A stretch of 44,646 nt of DNA from the NCBI RefSeq assembly GCF_005889715.1, contig NZ_VCKW01000043.1:1-44646 (forward strand). The letters run 5' to 3'. This DNA comes from Actinomadura soli. GTDB taxonomy: Bacteria > Actinomycetota > Actinomycetes > Streptosporangiales > Streptosporangiaceae. This document shows, piece after piece, positions 15,953-27,215 of the stretch. Numbering within the stretch: the stretch's first letter is position 1; each line of letters starts with the position of its first letter. Under the pieces are notes generated by a model. It was not told the DNA's origin and ran no database searches. It worked only from the letters and a program-made list of their open reading frames with translations. The position numbers and the translations under genes were made by a program.

Positions 15953-17227
15953 ATGGCATCTGGCGTAGCAAAGGCCCGTCGCGCGATTCCGTCCCCCTTC
16001 CGCGGTGCGGCGCTGCCGCTGATCGCCTTCTCCGCGACCCTCGCGCTCGGAATGAGCATGCAGGCGCCGACGGCGTCCGCCCGGCCCACCGCCGCCGACC
16101 CGGGTCCCAGCGCTCGCGACGTTGAACGAAGCGAGGACCGGGTCAGGGCAAGGGCAGCCGAAGTCGGACGGACGAAAGCCATGCTCGCGCAGGCCGACGG
16201 CGAACTGGACCGGCTCGCCGTCGCCGCGGAGGCCGCGATAGAGCGCTACAACGGAGAGCGGCTCAAACTGCAACGGTCGCAGCAGGCGTACAGGGACACC
16301 CAGGCGCGACTGGGCGAGGCCAACCGAAGATTAGAGGGGACACGCGCCGAACTGGCGTCGTTCGCTGCGCAGGCCTACCGCAGCAACACCGGCTACAACC
16401 AGATGCCATTGGCGCTTGCCGGCAACGGTGGCCCCCAAGGCTCCATGGATCGCGCCGCGATGGTCGAGCTGCTCGCCGAACGACGGGCCGCAATGCTCGA
16501 CCGGGTGGAAGCGTCCAGGAACGTCGCCGACGTGTTCCGCCGCCAGGCGCAGGCGGCGTTCGCCGAGCAAAGCACCGCGACGAAACGTGCCGACGAGGCC
16601 AGGCAAGCCGCGCAGGACGCAGTGGCCAAGCAGCAAGCGTCCGTGCAGCGCATCGAGGCAGAGAAGCGCCGTCTTGAGCGCCGTCTTGGAAGCGCTCAGG
16701 CTCACGCGGCCCGGGTCAAGCGCGCGCGGGAACGGGCGTTGGAAAAGGTAGAGACACGCAAGATTCGTTCCGAATTCACCGGTTCACAACGGCCCGTCGC
16801 GGGCGGGCCCACGACGGCGGCCCGTGGTGTCATCGTGGTGCGAGCGGCACTCAAGTGGCTCGGTACCCCGTACTCGTGGGGCGGGGGCACTGTGGACGGT
16901 CCGAGCTACGGCGTGGCACAGGGAGCGGGAACAGTCGGCTTCGACTGCTCCGGCTTGGCAATGTACGCGTGGCACAAAGCCGGTGTACGGCTCGACCACT
17001 GGACGGGTACACAGTGGACGTCCGGGCCCCACGTTCCCATCGACGAGCTGCTCCCCGGTGACCTCGTCTTCTTCGCGACCGACACGTCCGATCCCGCCAC
17101 CATCCACCATGTGGGCATCTACGTCGGCAAGGGTCGGATGGTCGAGGCGCCCTACACCGGTGCAAGGGTGCGCATATCGGGAATCCACCGAGGCGACTTG
17201 ATCGGCGCGACCCGTCCCGCCCTCTGA
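15953..17227 (+). CDS. Secreted NlpC/P60 peptidoglycan endopeptidase
   Basis: A 424-residue cell-wall hydrolase of the RipA/RipC type. It has a signal peptide (about residues 1-43, cleavage after PTASA) and a long coiled coil (about 50-260, rich in Arg/Glu/Ala heptads). The C-terminal NlpC/P60 domain has catalytic Cys332 in GFDCSGLAMYAWHKAG and His386 in HHVGIYVGKGRMVEAPYTGA. It should cleave D-gamma-glutamyl-diaminopimelate links in stem peptides; the coiled coil usually blocks the active site until a partner relieves it. The ATG at 15953 is preferred because GGGGCAGG sits 8 nt upstream; the GTG at 15947 is possible. It follows the sigma fusion in the same direction after 100 bp, and a terminator follows it. 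Envelope function fits with the sigma fusion next door. Confidence 0.93.
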   Translation: MASGVAKARRAIPSPFRGAALPLIAFSATLALGMSMQAPTASARPTAADPGPSARDVERSEDRVRARAAEVGRTKAMLAQADGELDRLAVAAEAAIERYNGERLKLQRSQQAYRDTQARLGEANRRLEGTRAELASFAAQAYRSNTGYNQMPLALAGNGGPQGSMDRAAMVELLAERRAAMLDRVEASRNVADVFRRQAQAAFAEQSTATKRADEARQAAQDAVAKQQASVQRIEAEKRRLERRLGSAQAHAARVKRARERALEKVETRKIRSEFTGSQRPVAGGPTTAARGVIVVRAALKWLGTPYSWGGGTVDGPSYGVAQGAGTVGFDCSGLAMYAWHKAGVRLDHWTGTQWTSGPHVPIDELLPGDLVFFATDTSDPATIHHVGIYVGKGRMVEAPYTGARVRISGIHRGDLIGATRPAL

Positions 17228-17336
17228 GCCGTGGGCACGTCGCTGACCGAGCCACCGCGCAGCGCCGGCCGAGACCACGTGTAGGGCTACCGGGACCGAG
17301 CGCCTGGTTGCTGGACTGGGGTGCGATGGAAGACGA

Positions 17337-17372
17337 GAACCCTTCCGCAGGGGATTCCGTGCGGAAGGGTTC
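17337..17372. terminator. Bidirectional terminator between NlpC/P60 gene and ppa
   Basis: A perfect 13-bp stem, GAACCCTTCCGCA (17337-17349) with TGCGGAAGGGTTC (17360-17372), has a 10-nt loop. It lies between convergent genes. The following TTCGCATT is only weakly T-rich. Confidence 0.85.
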
Positions 17373-17489
17373 TTCGCATTCGTGTCACATCGGCGCGGGA
17401 GCGGTTCGGCACCGTTGACCACGTGCGGCTTGGCGCAGCCGGGTCGGTCTATGCGCAGGAGGCGGCCTGGCGGCCGGTGGGGGCCGCGC

Positions 17490-17981
17490 TCAGTGGCCGC
17501 CCCGATCCGCCTCGCGCTTGAGGGAACGCTCGATCTCCTGTTCGGCCTCGACGCGTCCGACCCAGCTGGCGCCCTCGACGGACTTGCCGGGCTCCAGGTC
17601 CTTGTAGACCTCGAAGAAGTGCTGGATCTCCAACCGGTCGAACTCGGCGACGTGGTGGATGTCGCGCAGGTGCTCCATGCGGGGGTCGGTCGCGGGCACG
17701 CACAGGACCTTGTCGTCGCCACCGGCCTCGTCGGTCATCCGGAACATGCCCACCGCGCGGCAGCGGATGAGGCAGCCGGGGAACGTCGGCTCCTGCAGCA
17801 GCACCAGTGCGTCCAGGGGATCGCCGTCCTCGCCGAGGGTGTGTTCGATGAACCCGTAGTCGGCCGGGTACTGCGTCGAGGTGAACAGCATCCGGTCGAG
17901 CCGGATGCGCCCGGTCTCGTGGTCCACCTCGTACTTGTTCCGCTGGCCCTTCGGGATCTCAATGGTGACGTCGAAATCCAA
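17490..17981 (-). CDS. ppa: Inorganic pyrophosphatase, family I
   Basis: A 163-residue soluble Mg-dependent enzyme that splits pyrophosphate to two phosphates, pulling biosynthetic reactions forward. The family signature DGDPLDA is at about residues 52-58, and the N-terminal [20 protein letters not shown] is typical. The usual start of this protein corresponds to a TTG at 17981 (reading [12 protein letters not shown]), with GGAGGA a few bases upstream. A longer frame exists but adds residues not seen in the family. The length matches the normal bacterial hexameric enzyme. Divergent from dacB, an order I recall as conserved in actinomycetes. Confidence 0.95.
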   Translation of the reverse strand: MDFDVTIEIPKGQRNKYEVDHETGRIRLDRMLFTSTQYPADYGFIEHTLGEDGDPLDALVLLQEPTFPGCLIRCRAVGMFRMTDEAGGDDKVLCVPATDPRMEHLRDIHHVAEFDRLEIQHFFEVYKDLEPGKSVEGASWVGRVEAEQEIERSLKREADRGGH

Positions 17982-18064
17982 GATGTCCTCCGCTCCCTGC
18001 GCGCGCGCAGTGAATAGTCTTTCGGGAGCCCGTGGGCGAGGCCGTCCCCACAGGTGAGTGTTTC

Positions 18065-18076
18065 CCTTATATAAGG
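18065..18076. promoter_or_regulatory. AT-rich palindrome in ppa/dacB divergent spacer
   Basis: CCTTATATAAGG is a perfect 12-bp palindrome in an otherwise GC-rich spacer. It could supply a -10 on either strand or be a protein site. No paired -35 is obvious. Confidence 0.4.
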
Positions 18077-18119
18077 ATGTCGCACGTTGGTGAGTGCTGA
18101 GTGGGAGAGGGACGGTCAC

Positions 18120-19517
18120 GTGCCTGGACGGGCCGGTGCCCTCGCAGTCCTGTCGCTGTGCCTCCTTAACGTTTTCGCTGTCGCCGCTGGGTCTGCAGTG
18201 GTGAAACTCACACCTGACCGGCGTCTCACCGCGCAGCCGCCCAGCGTGGCCGTTCGTGACCTCGTGCGGGCGCCCGTGTCGGCGGCGTTCCCTGCGGCCG
18301 AGCTCACGGACGGCCGGCCGCCGAACGCGTCCGTCCTGGCGGGACGGCTCTCCGCGCTGATCGGCGGTCCGAGCGCGAAGATGAACGCCGTGGTCATCGA
18401 CGTGGCGACCCGCCGGTCACTGTTCGAGTGGCGCGCCGACCGGCCCGCGACACCGGCCTCGACCACGAAACTGGTGACGTCGGTGGCGGCACTGGCATCT
18501 GTCGGGCCCGCGCACAGGATCACCACGCAGGTCGTGCGGGGTGCCGGTGGCGGGATCGTACTGGTCGGTGGCGGGGACCCGACATTGACGGCCCTTCCTG
18601 CGCGTCCTGACGCGAGCCATCCGCCGTATGCGTCCCTCGCGGACCTGGCCAGGCAGACGGCCACCGCGCTGAAGACGTCCGGTGCGGAACGCGTGCGCGT
18701 GGACTACGACACGTCCGCCTACCAGGGGCCACGTACAGCAGCGGGGTGGAAGCCCAACTACGTGCCTGACGGAGAGGTCGCGCCGGTCACTGCATTGGCG
18801 GTTGACGAAGGACGCGTGGCTCCATCTGACCCGTCCAAGAAGACGCGGGTCCCCGATCCAGCGGCCGCTGCCGCGAAGCAGTTCGCCCGGTTGCTTTCCA
18901 AGTACGGGGTCAGCGCGAAGGCGGGGCGCAGCATCGTCGCGCAGAAGGGGGCGCAGCGGCTCGGTGCCGTCCAGTCACCGCCGATGTCCGCGCTGGTGGA
19001 GCATTTGCTGACCGATAGCGACAACGACGTGGCTGAGGCGGTGGCCAGGCAGGTCGCCATGAAGCTGGGCCGCCCGGCGACGTTCGCGGACGCTGCGCAG
19101 ACCGTCCAGCAGGTACTCGCCAGGCTCGGCGTCGCGCAGGGGGTTCTGGTCAACGACGGCAGCGGGTTGTCCACGCGTAACCGCATCTCGCCTATCGCAC
19201 TGGCCCACCTTGTCTCGATCGCCGCAGGCGAGAAGAACCCAGAGCTCCGTTCTGTCGTCACCGGCCTGCCGATCGCCGGCTTTTCCGGCACGCTGAGCCC
19301 GCCGCGCTACACCGTCGCGGCCAGCCGGGCAGGCGCGGGCATGGTCCGCGCCAAGACGGGCACGCTGGCGGGCGTCAGCGCGCTTGCGGGGCTTGCGTAC
19401 GACGTCGACGGCCGGCTGCTCGCCTTCGCGTTCATGGCGGGAGACGGCAAGGGACCGGTCGATCCGGGAAAGCTGGACCAGCTGGCGGCTGCCATTGCGG
19501 CCTGCGGCTGTGGTTGA
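18120..19517 (+). CDS. dacB: D-alanyl-D-alanine carboxypeptidase/endopeptidase (PBP4, S13)
   Basis: A 465-residue penicillin-binding protein that removes the terminal D-Ala from peptidoglycan stem peptides and may cut crosslinks. All three active-site motifs are intact: SxxK at Ser114-Lys117 (STTK), SxN at Ser300-Asn302 (SDN), and KTG at 412-414. The N-terminal hydrophobic segment ([19 protein letters not shown]) is a signal peptide or anchor, so it acts outside the membrane. The GTG at 18120 follows GGAGAGGGAC; a GTG at 18090 would add 10 polar residues. It starts the dacB-DUF2342-tilS-hpt-ftsH run. Normal length for the family. Confidence 0.94.
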   Translation: MPGRAGALAVLSLCLLNVFAVAAGSAVVKLTPDRRLTAQPPSVAVRDLVRAPVSAAFPAAELTDGRPPNASVLAGRLSALIGGPSAKMNAVVIDVATRRSLFEWRADRPATPASTTKLVTSVAALASVGPAHRITTQVVRGAGGGIVLVGGGDPTLTALPARPDASHPPYASLADLARQTATALKTSGAERVRVDYDTSAYQGPRTAAGWKPNYVPDGEVAPVTALAVDEGRVAPSDPSKKTRVPDPAAAAAKQFARLLSKYGVSAKAGRSIVAQKGAQRLGAVQSPPMSALVEHLLTDSDNDVAEAVARQVAMKLGRPATFADAAQTVQQVLARLGVAQGVLVNDGSGLSTRNRISPIALAHLVSIAAGEKNPELRSVVTGLPIAGFSGTLSPPRYTVAASRAGAGMVRAKTGTLAGVSALAGLAYDVDGRLLAFAFMAGDGKGPVDPGKLDQLAAAIAACGCG

Positions 19518-19649
19518 CCGCTCTGACAGGCACCTGGTGGTTTGCGGTGGTGTGTGGGCGGGGCCGTACGGGAGATAACCAGAACGGTTGTTCGTTGAAC
19601 GACTGTGCAGGGCGCTCCGGCGCCGCGTCCGAAACGTACGGTGGAGTAC

Positions 19650-20771
19650 ATGAGCGCCTCAATGATCGACTGGAACGTGGCGGTCCAGGCCGGGACCCGG
19701 CTCGTCAGGCCGGGGCCGCAGGTCAGCCATGCCGAGGCCCGCGAGGTCGTGGCGGAGCTGCGCGCGCTGTCGAAGATCGCCCACGGGCATGTCCGGGACT
19801 TCACCGGCATGGCCTCCGAGCTCGATCCGGACCCGGCGACGATCGTGGACAGGCCCGGTTGGATCCGGGCCAACGTCGACGGTTTCCGCGTGGTGCTCGA
19901 ACCGCTCATGGAGCAGATGTCCGAGCGGCGCGGGCCCGGAGCGCTCGGCGGCGCGGGCAACGTCGTCGTCCAGGCCGTGGGCTCCCGCGTCACCGGCATG
20001 CAGGTCGGCGCGATCCTCGCCTACATGGCCAGCCGTGTCCTCGGCCAGTACGAGCTGTTCCTGCCACCCGACCCGTCCGGACGTGCCCCGACAGGACGGC
20101 TGACACTGGTCGCGCCCAACATCGTGCACGTCGAGCAGGAACTCGCTGTGGAGGCGCATGACTTCCGACTATGGGTCTGCCTGCACGAGGAGACGCATCG
20201 CGCCCAGTTCACCGGTGTTCCGTGGCTGCGCGAATACGTGCAGGACCAGATGACCCAGTTCCTGCTCGCCTCCGACCTCGACCCGGGCGTCATGCTGGAC
20301 CGCATCCGCGACGCTGCCGAAGCAGTCGCGGACGCCGTGCGCGGCGGCGACGCCAACCTCATCGACGCGATCCAGAGCCCGGAGCAGCGCGCCATCCTCG
20401 ACCGTCTCACCGCGGTGATGACGCTGGTCGAAGGGCACGGCGACTACGTCATGGACGCCGTCGGCCCAGAGGTCGTGCCGTCGGTACAGCAGATCCGGTC
20501 CCGCTTCCAGGGGCGGCGGGACGGCGGCTCCAAGCTCGACAAGACGATCCGGCGCCTTCTCGGTATCGACCTGAAGATGAAGCAGTACGCGGAAGGTTCG
20601 CGGTTCGTCCGGCGGGTCGTCACCGAGGTCGGCATGAGCGGGTTCAACCAGGTGTGGCAGTCCCCGGAGACGCTGCCCACGCACGACGAGATCAAGGAAC
20701 CGACCCTGTGGATGGACCGCGTCATCGGCCCACGCGCCCTCGACGCGCCGCCTAAGGCGAACGAAGCCTGA
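19650..20771 (+). CDS. DUF2342 zinc metalloprotease-like protein
   Basis: A 373-residue protein of the actinobacterial family often annotated as zinc-dependent metalloprotease or 'coenzyme F420 biosynthesis-associated' (COG5282/DUF2342). A clear HExxH motif is present (His179-Glu180-Glu-Thr-His183, in WVCLHEETHRAQF), so metal binding is likely. Substrate and true activity are not established. There is no signal peptide. The N-terminal SMIDWNVAVQAGTRLVRPGP is a family hallmark. The ATG at 19650 has GGTGGAG close upstream; an in-frame GTG at 19605 is less likely. It lies between dacB and tilS, an order I recall from other actinomycetes. Confidence 0.9.
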   Translation: MSASMIDWNVAVQAGTRLVRPGPQVSHAEAREVVAELRALSKIAHGHVRDFTGMASELDPDPATIVDRPGWIRANVDGFRVVLEPLMEQMSERRGPGALGGAGNVVVQAVGSRVTGMQVGAILAYMASRVLGQYELFLPPDPSGRAPTGRLTLVAPNIVHVEQELAVEAHDFRLWVCLHEETHRAQFTGVPWLREYVQDQMTQFLLASDLDPGVMLDRIRDAAEAVADAVRGGDANLIDAIQSPEQRAILDRLTAVMTLVEGHGDYVMDAVGPEVVPSVQQIRSRFQGRRDGGSKLDKTIRRLLGIDLKMKQYAEGSRFVRRVVTEVGMSGFNQVWQSPETLPTHDEIKEPTLWMDRVIGPRALDAPPKANEA

Positions 20772-20881
20772 CCGTACGAGAACCGAGTCGAACGGCGCCC
20801 TGGCTTAGGCGGCGGCCTGGCCCGGGGAACTCCTGCGGGCGCGGCCGGGCGCGGCACGCCGCGTGGTGGTAGAGGTTTCAC

Positions 20882-21907
20882 ATGGGGCCTGATCCGGCAG
20901 TGGCGGCGGTACGTGTCGCAGTGAGGCGCGTCCTGGCCGACCTTCCCAAGGACGCGGTGGTGGTCGCCGCGTGCAGCGGCGGTGCCGACTCCCTCGCGCT
21001 CGCCGCTGCAGTGGCCTTTGAGGCGCCCAGAGCGGGACGCCTGGCCGCCGGTGTCACGATCGACCACGGCCTCCAGGACGGCTCTGCAGAGCGCGCTGAC
21101 GGCGTCGTCCGGACCATGGCGGACCTTGGCCTGGACCCCTCCGGATCTATCGCGGTCACGGTCGATGGACCGGGCGGACCGGAGAACGCGGCCCGCGACG
21201 CCCGCTACAGAGCGCTCGACAAGGCCGCTGACCGGCTGGGCGCTGCGGCCGTCCTGCTCGGGCATACGCAGGATGACCAGGCCGAGACCGTCCTGCTGGG
21301 TTTGGCGCGTGGTTCGGGAGCGCGATCGCTGTCCGGCATGCCGGCCGCGTTCACCCGCCCTGTCGCCACAGGTGATGGCGGGGAGGAGCGGACCGTCCGC
21401 TATCTGAGGCCCTTGCTCGAGCTCGACCGCGGGACGACGCGCAGGGCGTGTGAGGCGATGGGACTCGAACCTTGGGACGACCCCCACAACGTCGACCCCG
21501 CCTACGCGCGCGTGCGTGTACGCCATGAGGCTCTGCCTGCCCTGGAGAAGGCTCTGGGCCCCGGCGTGACCGAAGCCCTGGCGCGCACGGCGAAGATGCT
21601 GCGCGATGACGCGGACGCCCTCGACGAACTGGCCGCCCGGGCCTACGACGAATTTGAGTCCCCCGAAGACGGCCACTCCGTAGCGCTCCGCCTGGAAGGG
21701 CTCGAAGACCTGCCCAGAGCCGTCCGTACACGTGTAATGCGGATGGCGGCGGTCAAGGCGGGAAGCCCACCGGGTACGCTCGCGGCCGTCCATGTCGATG
21801 CAGTCGATCGGCTGGTCACGGCCTGGCACGGCCAGCGGCACGTGGATCTGCCCGGGGGGCTTCGAGCCGTTCGGCGGTATGGGAGGCTGCTGTTCGGCCC
21901 GGTTTGA
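20882..21907 (+). CDS. tilS: tRNA(Ile)-lysidine synthase
   Basis: A 341-residue N-type ATP pyrophosphatase. It joins lysine to C34 of tRNA-Ile(CAU), switching both its codon reading (AUG to AUA) and its aminoacylation identity; it is essential in most bacteria. The PP-loop SGGADS is at residues 32-37, followed by [35 protein letters not shown] and the RPLLELDR segment. It is shorter than E. coli TilS, as in other actinobacteria that keep only part of the C-terminal domain. TAGAGG precedes the ATG at 20882. Same-strand neighbour of hpt, 126 bp apart. Confidence 0.95.
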   Translation: MGPDPAVAAVRVAVRRVLADLPKDAVVVAACSGGADSLALAAAVAFEAPRAGRLAAGVTIDHGLQDGSAERADGVVRTMADLGLDPSGSIAVTVDGPGGPENAARDARYRALDKAADRLGAAAVLLGHTQDDQAETVLLGLARGSGARSLSGMPAAFTRPVATGDGGEERTVRYLRPLLELDRGTTRRACEAMGLEPWDDPHNVDPAYARVRVRHEALPALEKALGPGVTEALARTAKMLRDDADALDELAARAYDEFESPEDGHSVALRLEGLEDLPRAVRTRVMRMAAVKAGSPPGTLAAVHVDAVDRLVTAWHGQRHVDLPGGLRAVRRYGRLLFGPV

Positions 21908-22033
21908 CATCGCGCCGTGTGCGAATCGTCACATGAACGTCGCACGGCGCGTCCGTTGCGTGGACGGCGAAAACGGCGCGCGGCGATGTCCGTCCCTCAG
22001 GACGGGCGAGGTCAGAGCGATGAGGGTGGGGTA

Positions 22034-22594
22034 GTGGACGAGAAGGACCTGGGCACGGACCTGGCGAAGGTGCTCATCCCGGAGGCCGACCTGCAGGCCA
22101 AGGTGCAGGAGCTCGCCGGGCAGATCGACGCCGACTACGCGGGCAGGGATCTGCTCCTCGTCGGGGTCCTCAAGGGCGCCGTCATGATCATGGCCGATCT
22201 GGCGCGGGCCCTGCACTCGCCCGCCTCGATGGACTGGATGGCCGTGTCGTCGTACGGCTCGGGGACGAAGTCGTCAGGCGTCGTGCGCATCCTCAAGGAC
22301 CTCGACACCGACATCCTCGACCGGCACGTCCTGATCGTCGAGGACATCGTCGACTCGGGCCTGACCCTGTCCTGGCTGGTGAGCAACCTGCGCTCGCGTG
22401 ACCCCGCGTCGCTGGAGATCTGCGCGCTGCTGCGCAAGCCGGAGGCGGTCCGGACCGAAGTCGAGGTCCGGTACGTGGGGTTCGACATCCCGAACGAGTT
22501 CGTCATCGGCTACGGGCTCGACTACTCGGAGAAGTACCGGAACCTGCCGTTCGTCGGCACACTCGCCCCGCACGTGTACGGCGGGGGGTCCTAG
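22034..22594 (+). CDS. hpt: Hypoxanthine-guanine phosphoribosyltransferase
   Basis: A 186-residue purine salvage enzyme converting hypoxanthine or guanine plus PRPP to IMP or GMP. The PRPP-binding motif is seen as [18 protein letters not shown], with the upstream [13 protein letters not shown] phosphate loop, the flexible-loop region [13 protein letters not shown], and the C-terminal [20 protein letters not shown] base-binding region. The GTG at 22034 follows a GAGGGTGGGG tract and gives the usual N-terminus; the longer frame upstream is not conserved. It sits between tilS and ftsH, an order found widely in Gram-positive bacteria. Confidence 0.95.
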   Translation: MDEKDLGTDLAKVLIPEADLQAKVQELAGQIDADYAGRDLLLVGVLKGAVMIMADLARALHSPASMDWMAVSSYGSGTKSSGVVRILKDLDTDILDRHVLIVEDIVDSGLTLSWLVSNLRSRDPASLEICALLRKPEAVRTEVEVRYVGFDIPNEFVIGYGLDYSEKYRNLPFVGTLAPHVYGGGS

Positions 22595-22922
22595 CACGTC
22601 CCAGGGGCCCTACAGGCGGCGTCAGGGAACAAAGGGACCGTGACGAATCGTTGCAAAGGTCGTTGACGGGTATATGGAAGGGATGCAGGAGAACGGCGTC
22701 GGCTGCGTCTTCTGCATCCTGCGGTGTACCGTCGTTGTCCCGGACCCTCGGGTCGGGGTGCCACACGAGGGAAGCCGTCACGGCGGCTCCGGAGCCCCCG
22801 GGCGTCGGGCCGCTCGTGGGACGCTTTTTGTTGGTCGCCCCGGCGTCCGTCCCCCGGGACGGACGAGGATCGTACACATTCGTTGGTCAGGAGGGACGGG
22901 CCCCGGAGGGGTAACCGGATAA
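22595..22922 (+). promoter_or_regulatory. ftsH leader region with stem-loop
   Basis: A 328-bp gap before ftsH. A stem-loop at 22681-22719 pairs GGATGCAGGAGA (22681-22692) with TCTTCTGCATCC (22708-22719): 12 pairs including one G-U, and a 15-nt loop. TATATG at 22671-22676 just before it is a possible -10, and TTGCAA at 22651 lies too close (14 bp) to be a good -35. If that promoter is right, the hairpin is at the very 5' end of a long ftsH leader. A frame from 22674 reads MEGMQENGVGCVFCIL; it is probably chance. Confidence 0.45.
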
Positions 22923-24926
<2,004 letters not shown>

Positions 24927-24931
24927 CCGCG

Positions 24932-25705
24932 TTGGCTCATCCGCGGGACGAAGGACCGGCGCACGGCGAACCGGGGGACGAGGCATCGTCCCCCGGTGAC
25001 CCGTCCGCGGGCACTGAGCAGGACCGGTGGACGGCGGGCGAGAAAACCGCGCGTGAGGCGGAGAAGGTGAAGGCCGCGCGTGACGCCGGCCGTGCGTTCG
25101 TCGAAGGCGAGGCACGGATCCTGGAGGAGCCGCCAGGGTTCGACCATGCTCGGATCGAGAAGGCCGTCCGGGAGATCCTGATCGGGATCGGTGAGGACCC
25201 TGAGCGCGACGGGCTCCGCGAGACACCGGCCAGGGTGGCGCGCGCGTACGCCGAACAGTTCGCGGGCCTGCGGCAGCAGCCGGAGGACGCGCTGACGACG
25301 GTGTTCGACGCCGACCACGAAGAGATGGTCTTGGTGAAGGACATCGAGGTGTACTCCGTTTGCGAGCATCACCTGGTGCCGTTCCACGGGGTGGCTCACG
25401 TGGGCTACACGCCCAACAAGAGGGGCCAGATCACCGGCCTGTCGAAGCTGGCACGCCTGGTGGACGTGTACGCGCGTCGCCCGCAGGTACAGGAGCGGCT
25501 GACCAGCCAGGTGGCAGACGCGCTGATGAGCGTGCTGGAGCCGCGCGGCGCGATCGTGGTGATCGAGGCCGAGCACCTGTGCATGACGATGCGCGGCGTG
25601 CGGAAACCGGGCGCGAAGACGGTGACGTCGGCGGTCCGCGGCGACTTCCGTGATCATGCCGAAACGCGGTCCGAGGCGATGAGCTTGATTCTCGGGCGTT
25701 ACTGA
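24932..25705 (+). CDS. folE: GTP cyclohydrolase I
   Basis: A 257-residue enzyme making 7,8-dihydroneopterin triphosphate from GTP, the first step of folate synthesis. Zinc ligands are Cys144 and His147 ([12 protein letters not shown]) and Cys217 (HLCMTMRG). [20 protein letters not shown] and the C-terminal [12 protein letters not shown] are typical. The TTG start at 24932 directly follows ftsH and gives about 70 extra N-terminal residues rich in Asp/Glu/Pro/Ala, which the ordinary 200-residue enzyme lacks. A later GTG in the run before [10 protein letters not shown] could be the true start. Probably co-transcribed with ftsH and ended by the hairpin at 25740-25770. Confidence 0.94.
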   Translation: MAHPRDEGPAHGEPGDEASSPGDPSAGTEQDRWTAGEKTAREAEKVKAARDAGRAFVEGEARILEEPPGFDHARIEKAVREILIGIGEDPERDGLRETPARVARAYAEQFAGLRQQPEDALTTVFDADHEEMVLVKDIEVYSVCEHHLVPFHGVAHVGYTPNKRGQITGLSKLARLVDVYARRPQVQERLTSQVADALMSVLEPRGAIVVIEAEHLCMTMRGVRKPGAKTVTSAVRGDFRDHAETRSEAMSLILGRY

Positions 25706-25739
25706 CCGTCCACCCGGCCCCAGGGGCATCGAACGTGTG

Positions 25740-25827
25740 AACGGGCCTCAGCGTCGCTCTGAGGCCCGTTCCGGCGTTCTCGGGCGGGGACTGCCGGGCG
25801 AGCCGGGCGGCGGAGGCGCCGCCCGGC
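25740..25827 (+). terminator. Tandem hairpins between folE and folP
   Basis: The first stem pairs AACGGGCCTCAG (25740-25751) with CTGAGGCCCGTT (25759-25770): 12 bp, 7-nt loop. The second pairs GCCGGGCGGCG (25802-25812) with CGCCGCCCGGC (25817-25827): 11 bp, GAGG loop. Neither has a long T-run, which is usual for actinomycete terminators. They separate the ftsH-folE unit from the folP operon. Confidence 0.75.
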
Positions 25828-25844
25828 CGGGCGAGTTCAAGGCA

Positions 25845-25857
25845 TAGGGTTGGGTCC
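25845..25857 (+). promoter_or_regulatory. Candidate leaderless promoter of the folP operon
   Basis: TAGGGT at 25845-25850 lies 7 nt before the folP ATG, with no ribosome site between them. This fits a -10 driving a leaderless message. No clear -35 is seen. Confidence 0.5.
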
Positions 25858-26781
25858 ATGACCATCGCCACTGTTCCGGGGCTGCCCGCGCCAGGGCGCT
25901 GCCTCGTCATGGGCGTGGTCAACGTCACCCCCGATTCGTTCTCGGACGGCGGGGCCTGGTTCGACCCGGAGAAGGCCGTCGCCCACGGGCTGGACCTCGT
26001 CGCGGAGGGCGCCGACATCGTCGACGTCGGCGGTGAGTCCACGCGCCCCGGAGCGCAGCGCGTGTCCAGGGACGAGGAACTGCGTCGAGTGGTTCCCGTC
26101 ATAGAGGCGCTCACCGACGAGAACGTGCCGGTGAGTGTCGACACCATGCGCGCCGAAGTGGCGGAGGCGGCCCTCGATGTGGGCGCCCGGCTGGTGAACG
26201 ACGTCAGCGGTGGGCTGGCCGATCCGCAGATGCCTCAGGTCGTCGCCACGGCAGGCGTTCCCTACGTCGTGATGCACTGGCGTGGTCACAGCCATGACAT
26301 GCAGTCGCGCGCCGTCTATGAGGACGTGGTGCGGGAGGTGCGCGACGAACTGCTGAGCAGAGTCGACGCGGTGCTGGCCGAGGGCGTCGACCCGTCGATG
26401 ATCGTGCTCGACCCAGGGCTCGGTTTCGGTAAGAACCCGGTGGCCGGGCACAACTGGTCGTTGCTTGCGCATCTGGACGCTCTCACCGCACTCGGCTATC
26501 CCGTCCTGGTCGGGGGGTCTCGCAAGAACTTCCTCACCAGGCTTCTGGCTGAGCCTGATGGGACGCGTCGTCCATTCCTCGAATGCGACGACGCCACCGT
26601 CGCCGTCACATCGCTGGCCGCCGCCGCCGGTGCGTGGTGTGTGCGGGTCCACCGCGTCCGCCCGAACGCGGACGCCGTGCGCGTGGCGGCCGCGTTCCGC
26701 GCCGCCCGTCCCGCCGATGAAGACGGTCCTGAGCAAGCCGTAGCTGACGATCACGCCGACCACGGGAGTCAGCGTCCATGA
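25858..26781 (+). CDS. folP: Dihydropteroate synthase
   Basis: A 307-residue TIM-barrel enzyme joining p-aminobenzoate to 6-hydroxymethyl-7,8-dihydropterin diphosphate; it is the sulfonamide target. Signature motifs seen: MGVVNVTPDSFSDGGAWF, ADIVDVGGESTRPGA, LVNDVSGGL, IVLDPGLGFGK and VGGSRKNF, all near the substrate sites. The ATG at 25858 has a -10-like TAGGGT just upstream. It leads a five-gene operon; the next gene's ATG overlaps its TGA (ATGA). No residue typical of sulfonamide resistance can be judged by eye. Confidence 0.96.
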   Translation: MTIATVPGLPAPGRCLVMGVVNVTPDSFSDGGAWFDPEKAVAHGLDLVAEGADIVDVGGESTRPGAQRVSRDEELRRVVPVIEALTDENVPVSVDTMRAEVAEAALDVGARLVNDVSGGLADPQMPQVVATAGVPYVVMHWRGHSHDMQSRAVYEDVVREVRDELLSRVDAVLAEGVDPSMIVLDPGLGFGKNPVAGHNWSLLAHLDALTALGYPVLVGGSRKNFLTRLLAEPDGTRRPFLECDDATVAVTSLAAAAGAWCVRVHRVRPNADAVRVAAAFRAARPADEDGPEQAVADDHADHGSQRP

Positions 26782-27215
26782 GCCATGCCGTGAACCGTGC
26801 CGATGTGGACGAGGTCCACGCGGAGTTCTATGCGGCGTTCGAGGCCGGTGACTTCGACCGCATGTCCGACGTATGGGCGGACGGCCCGTACGCCGACGGC
26901 GTCTCCTGCGTCCATCCCGGCTGGACGATGCTGCGCGGACGCGAAGAGGTGCTGCGTTCCTGGGCGCTCATCATGGCCAACACGACCTACATACAGTTCG
27001 TGCTCACCGACGTGGAAACCGACGTCTACGGTGACCACGCGGTGGTGACGTGCAAGGAGAACGTCCTCACCGCCGACGAGGACACCGAGGCCGGGTTCCT
27101 CGCGGGGGGAAGCATCGTCGCCACCAACGTGTTCGTACGGGCGGACGGAGAGTGGAGGCTGCTGCTCCACCACGGTTCCCCTGTCCTCAACGTCGCGGAT
27201 GCAGAGGAAGAATGA
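26778..27215 (+). CDS. NTF2-like (SnoaL-type) fold protein
   Basis: A 145-residue single-domain protein of the NTF2-like superfamily. It has the helical start (VDEVHAEFYAAFEAGDFDRM), the WADGPYADGVSCVHPGW strand-turn, and a C-terminal sheet ending VFVRADGEWRLLLHHGSPVL. Such proteins range from ketosteroid-isomerase-like enzymes to binding modules, so function is not predictable. Its ATG overlaps the folP stop and its TGA overlaps the folB ATG, so it is built into the folate operon; a role in pterin handling or dihydroneopterin triphosphate dephosphorylation is a guess from context only. Confidence 0.88.
   Translation: MSHAVNRADVDEVHAEFYAAFEAGDFDRMSDVWADGPYADGVSCVHPGWTMLRGREEVLRSWALIMANTTYIQFVLTDVETDVYGDHAVVTCKENVLTADEDTEAGFLAGGSIVATNVFVRADGEWRLLLHHGSPVLNVADAEEE

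Noticed and set aside
22674..22922. 82-codon frame beginning MEGMQENGVGCVFCIL, faintly like HIT proteins
   Set aside because: The resemblance is limited to a few residues and lacks the HxHxH motif. The region fits better as the ftsH leader.
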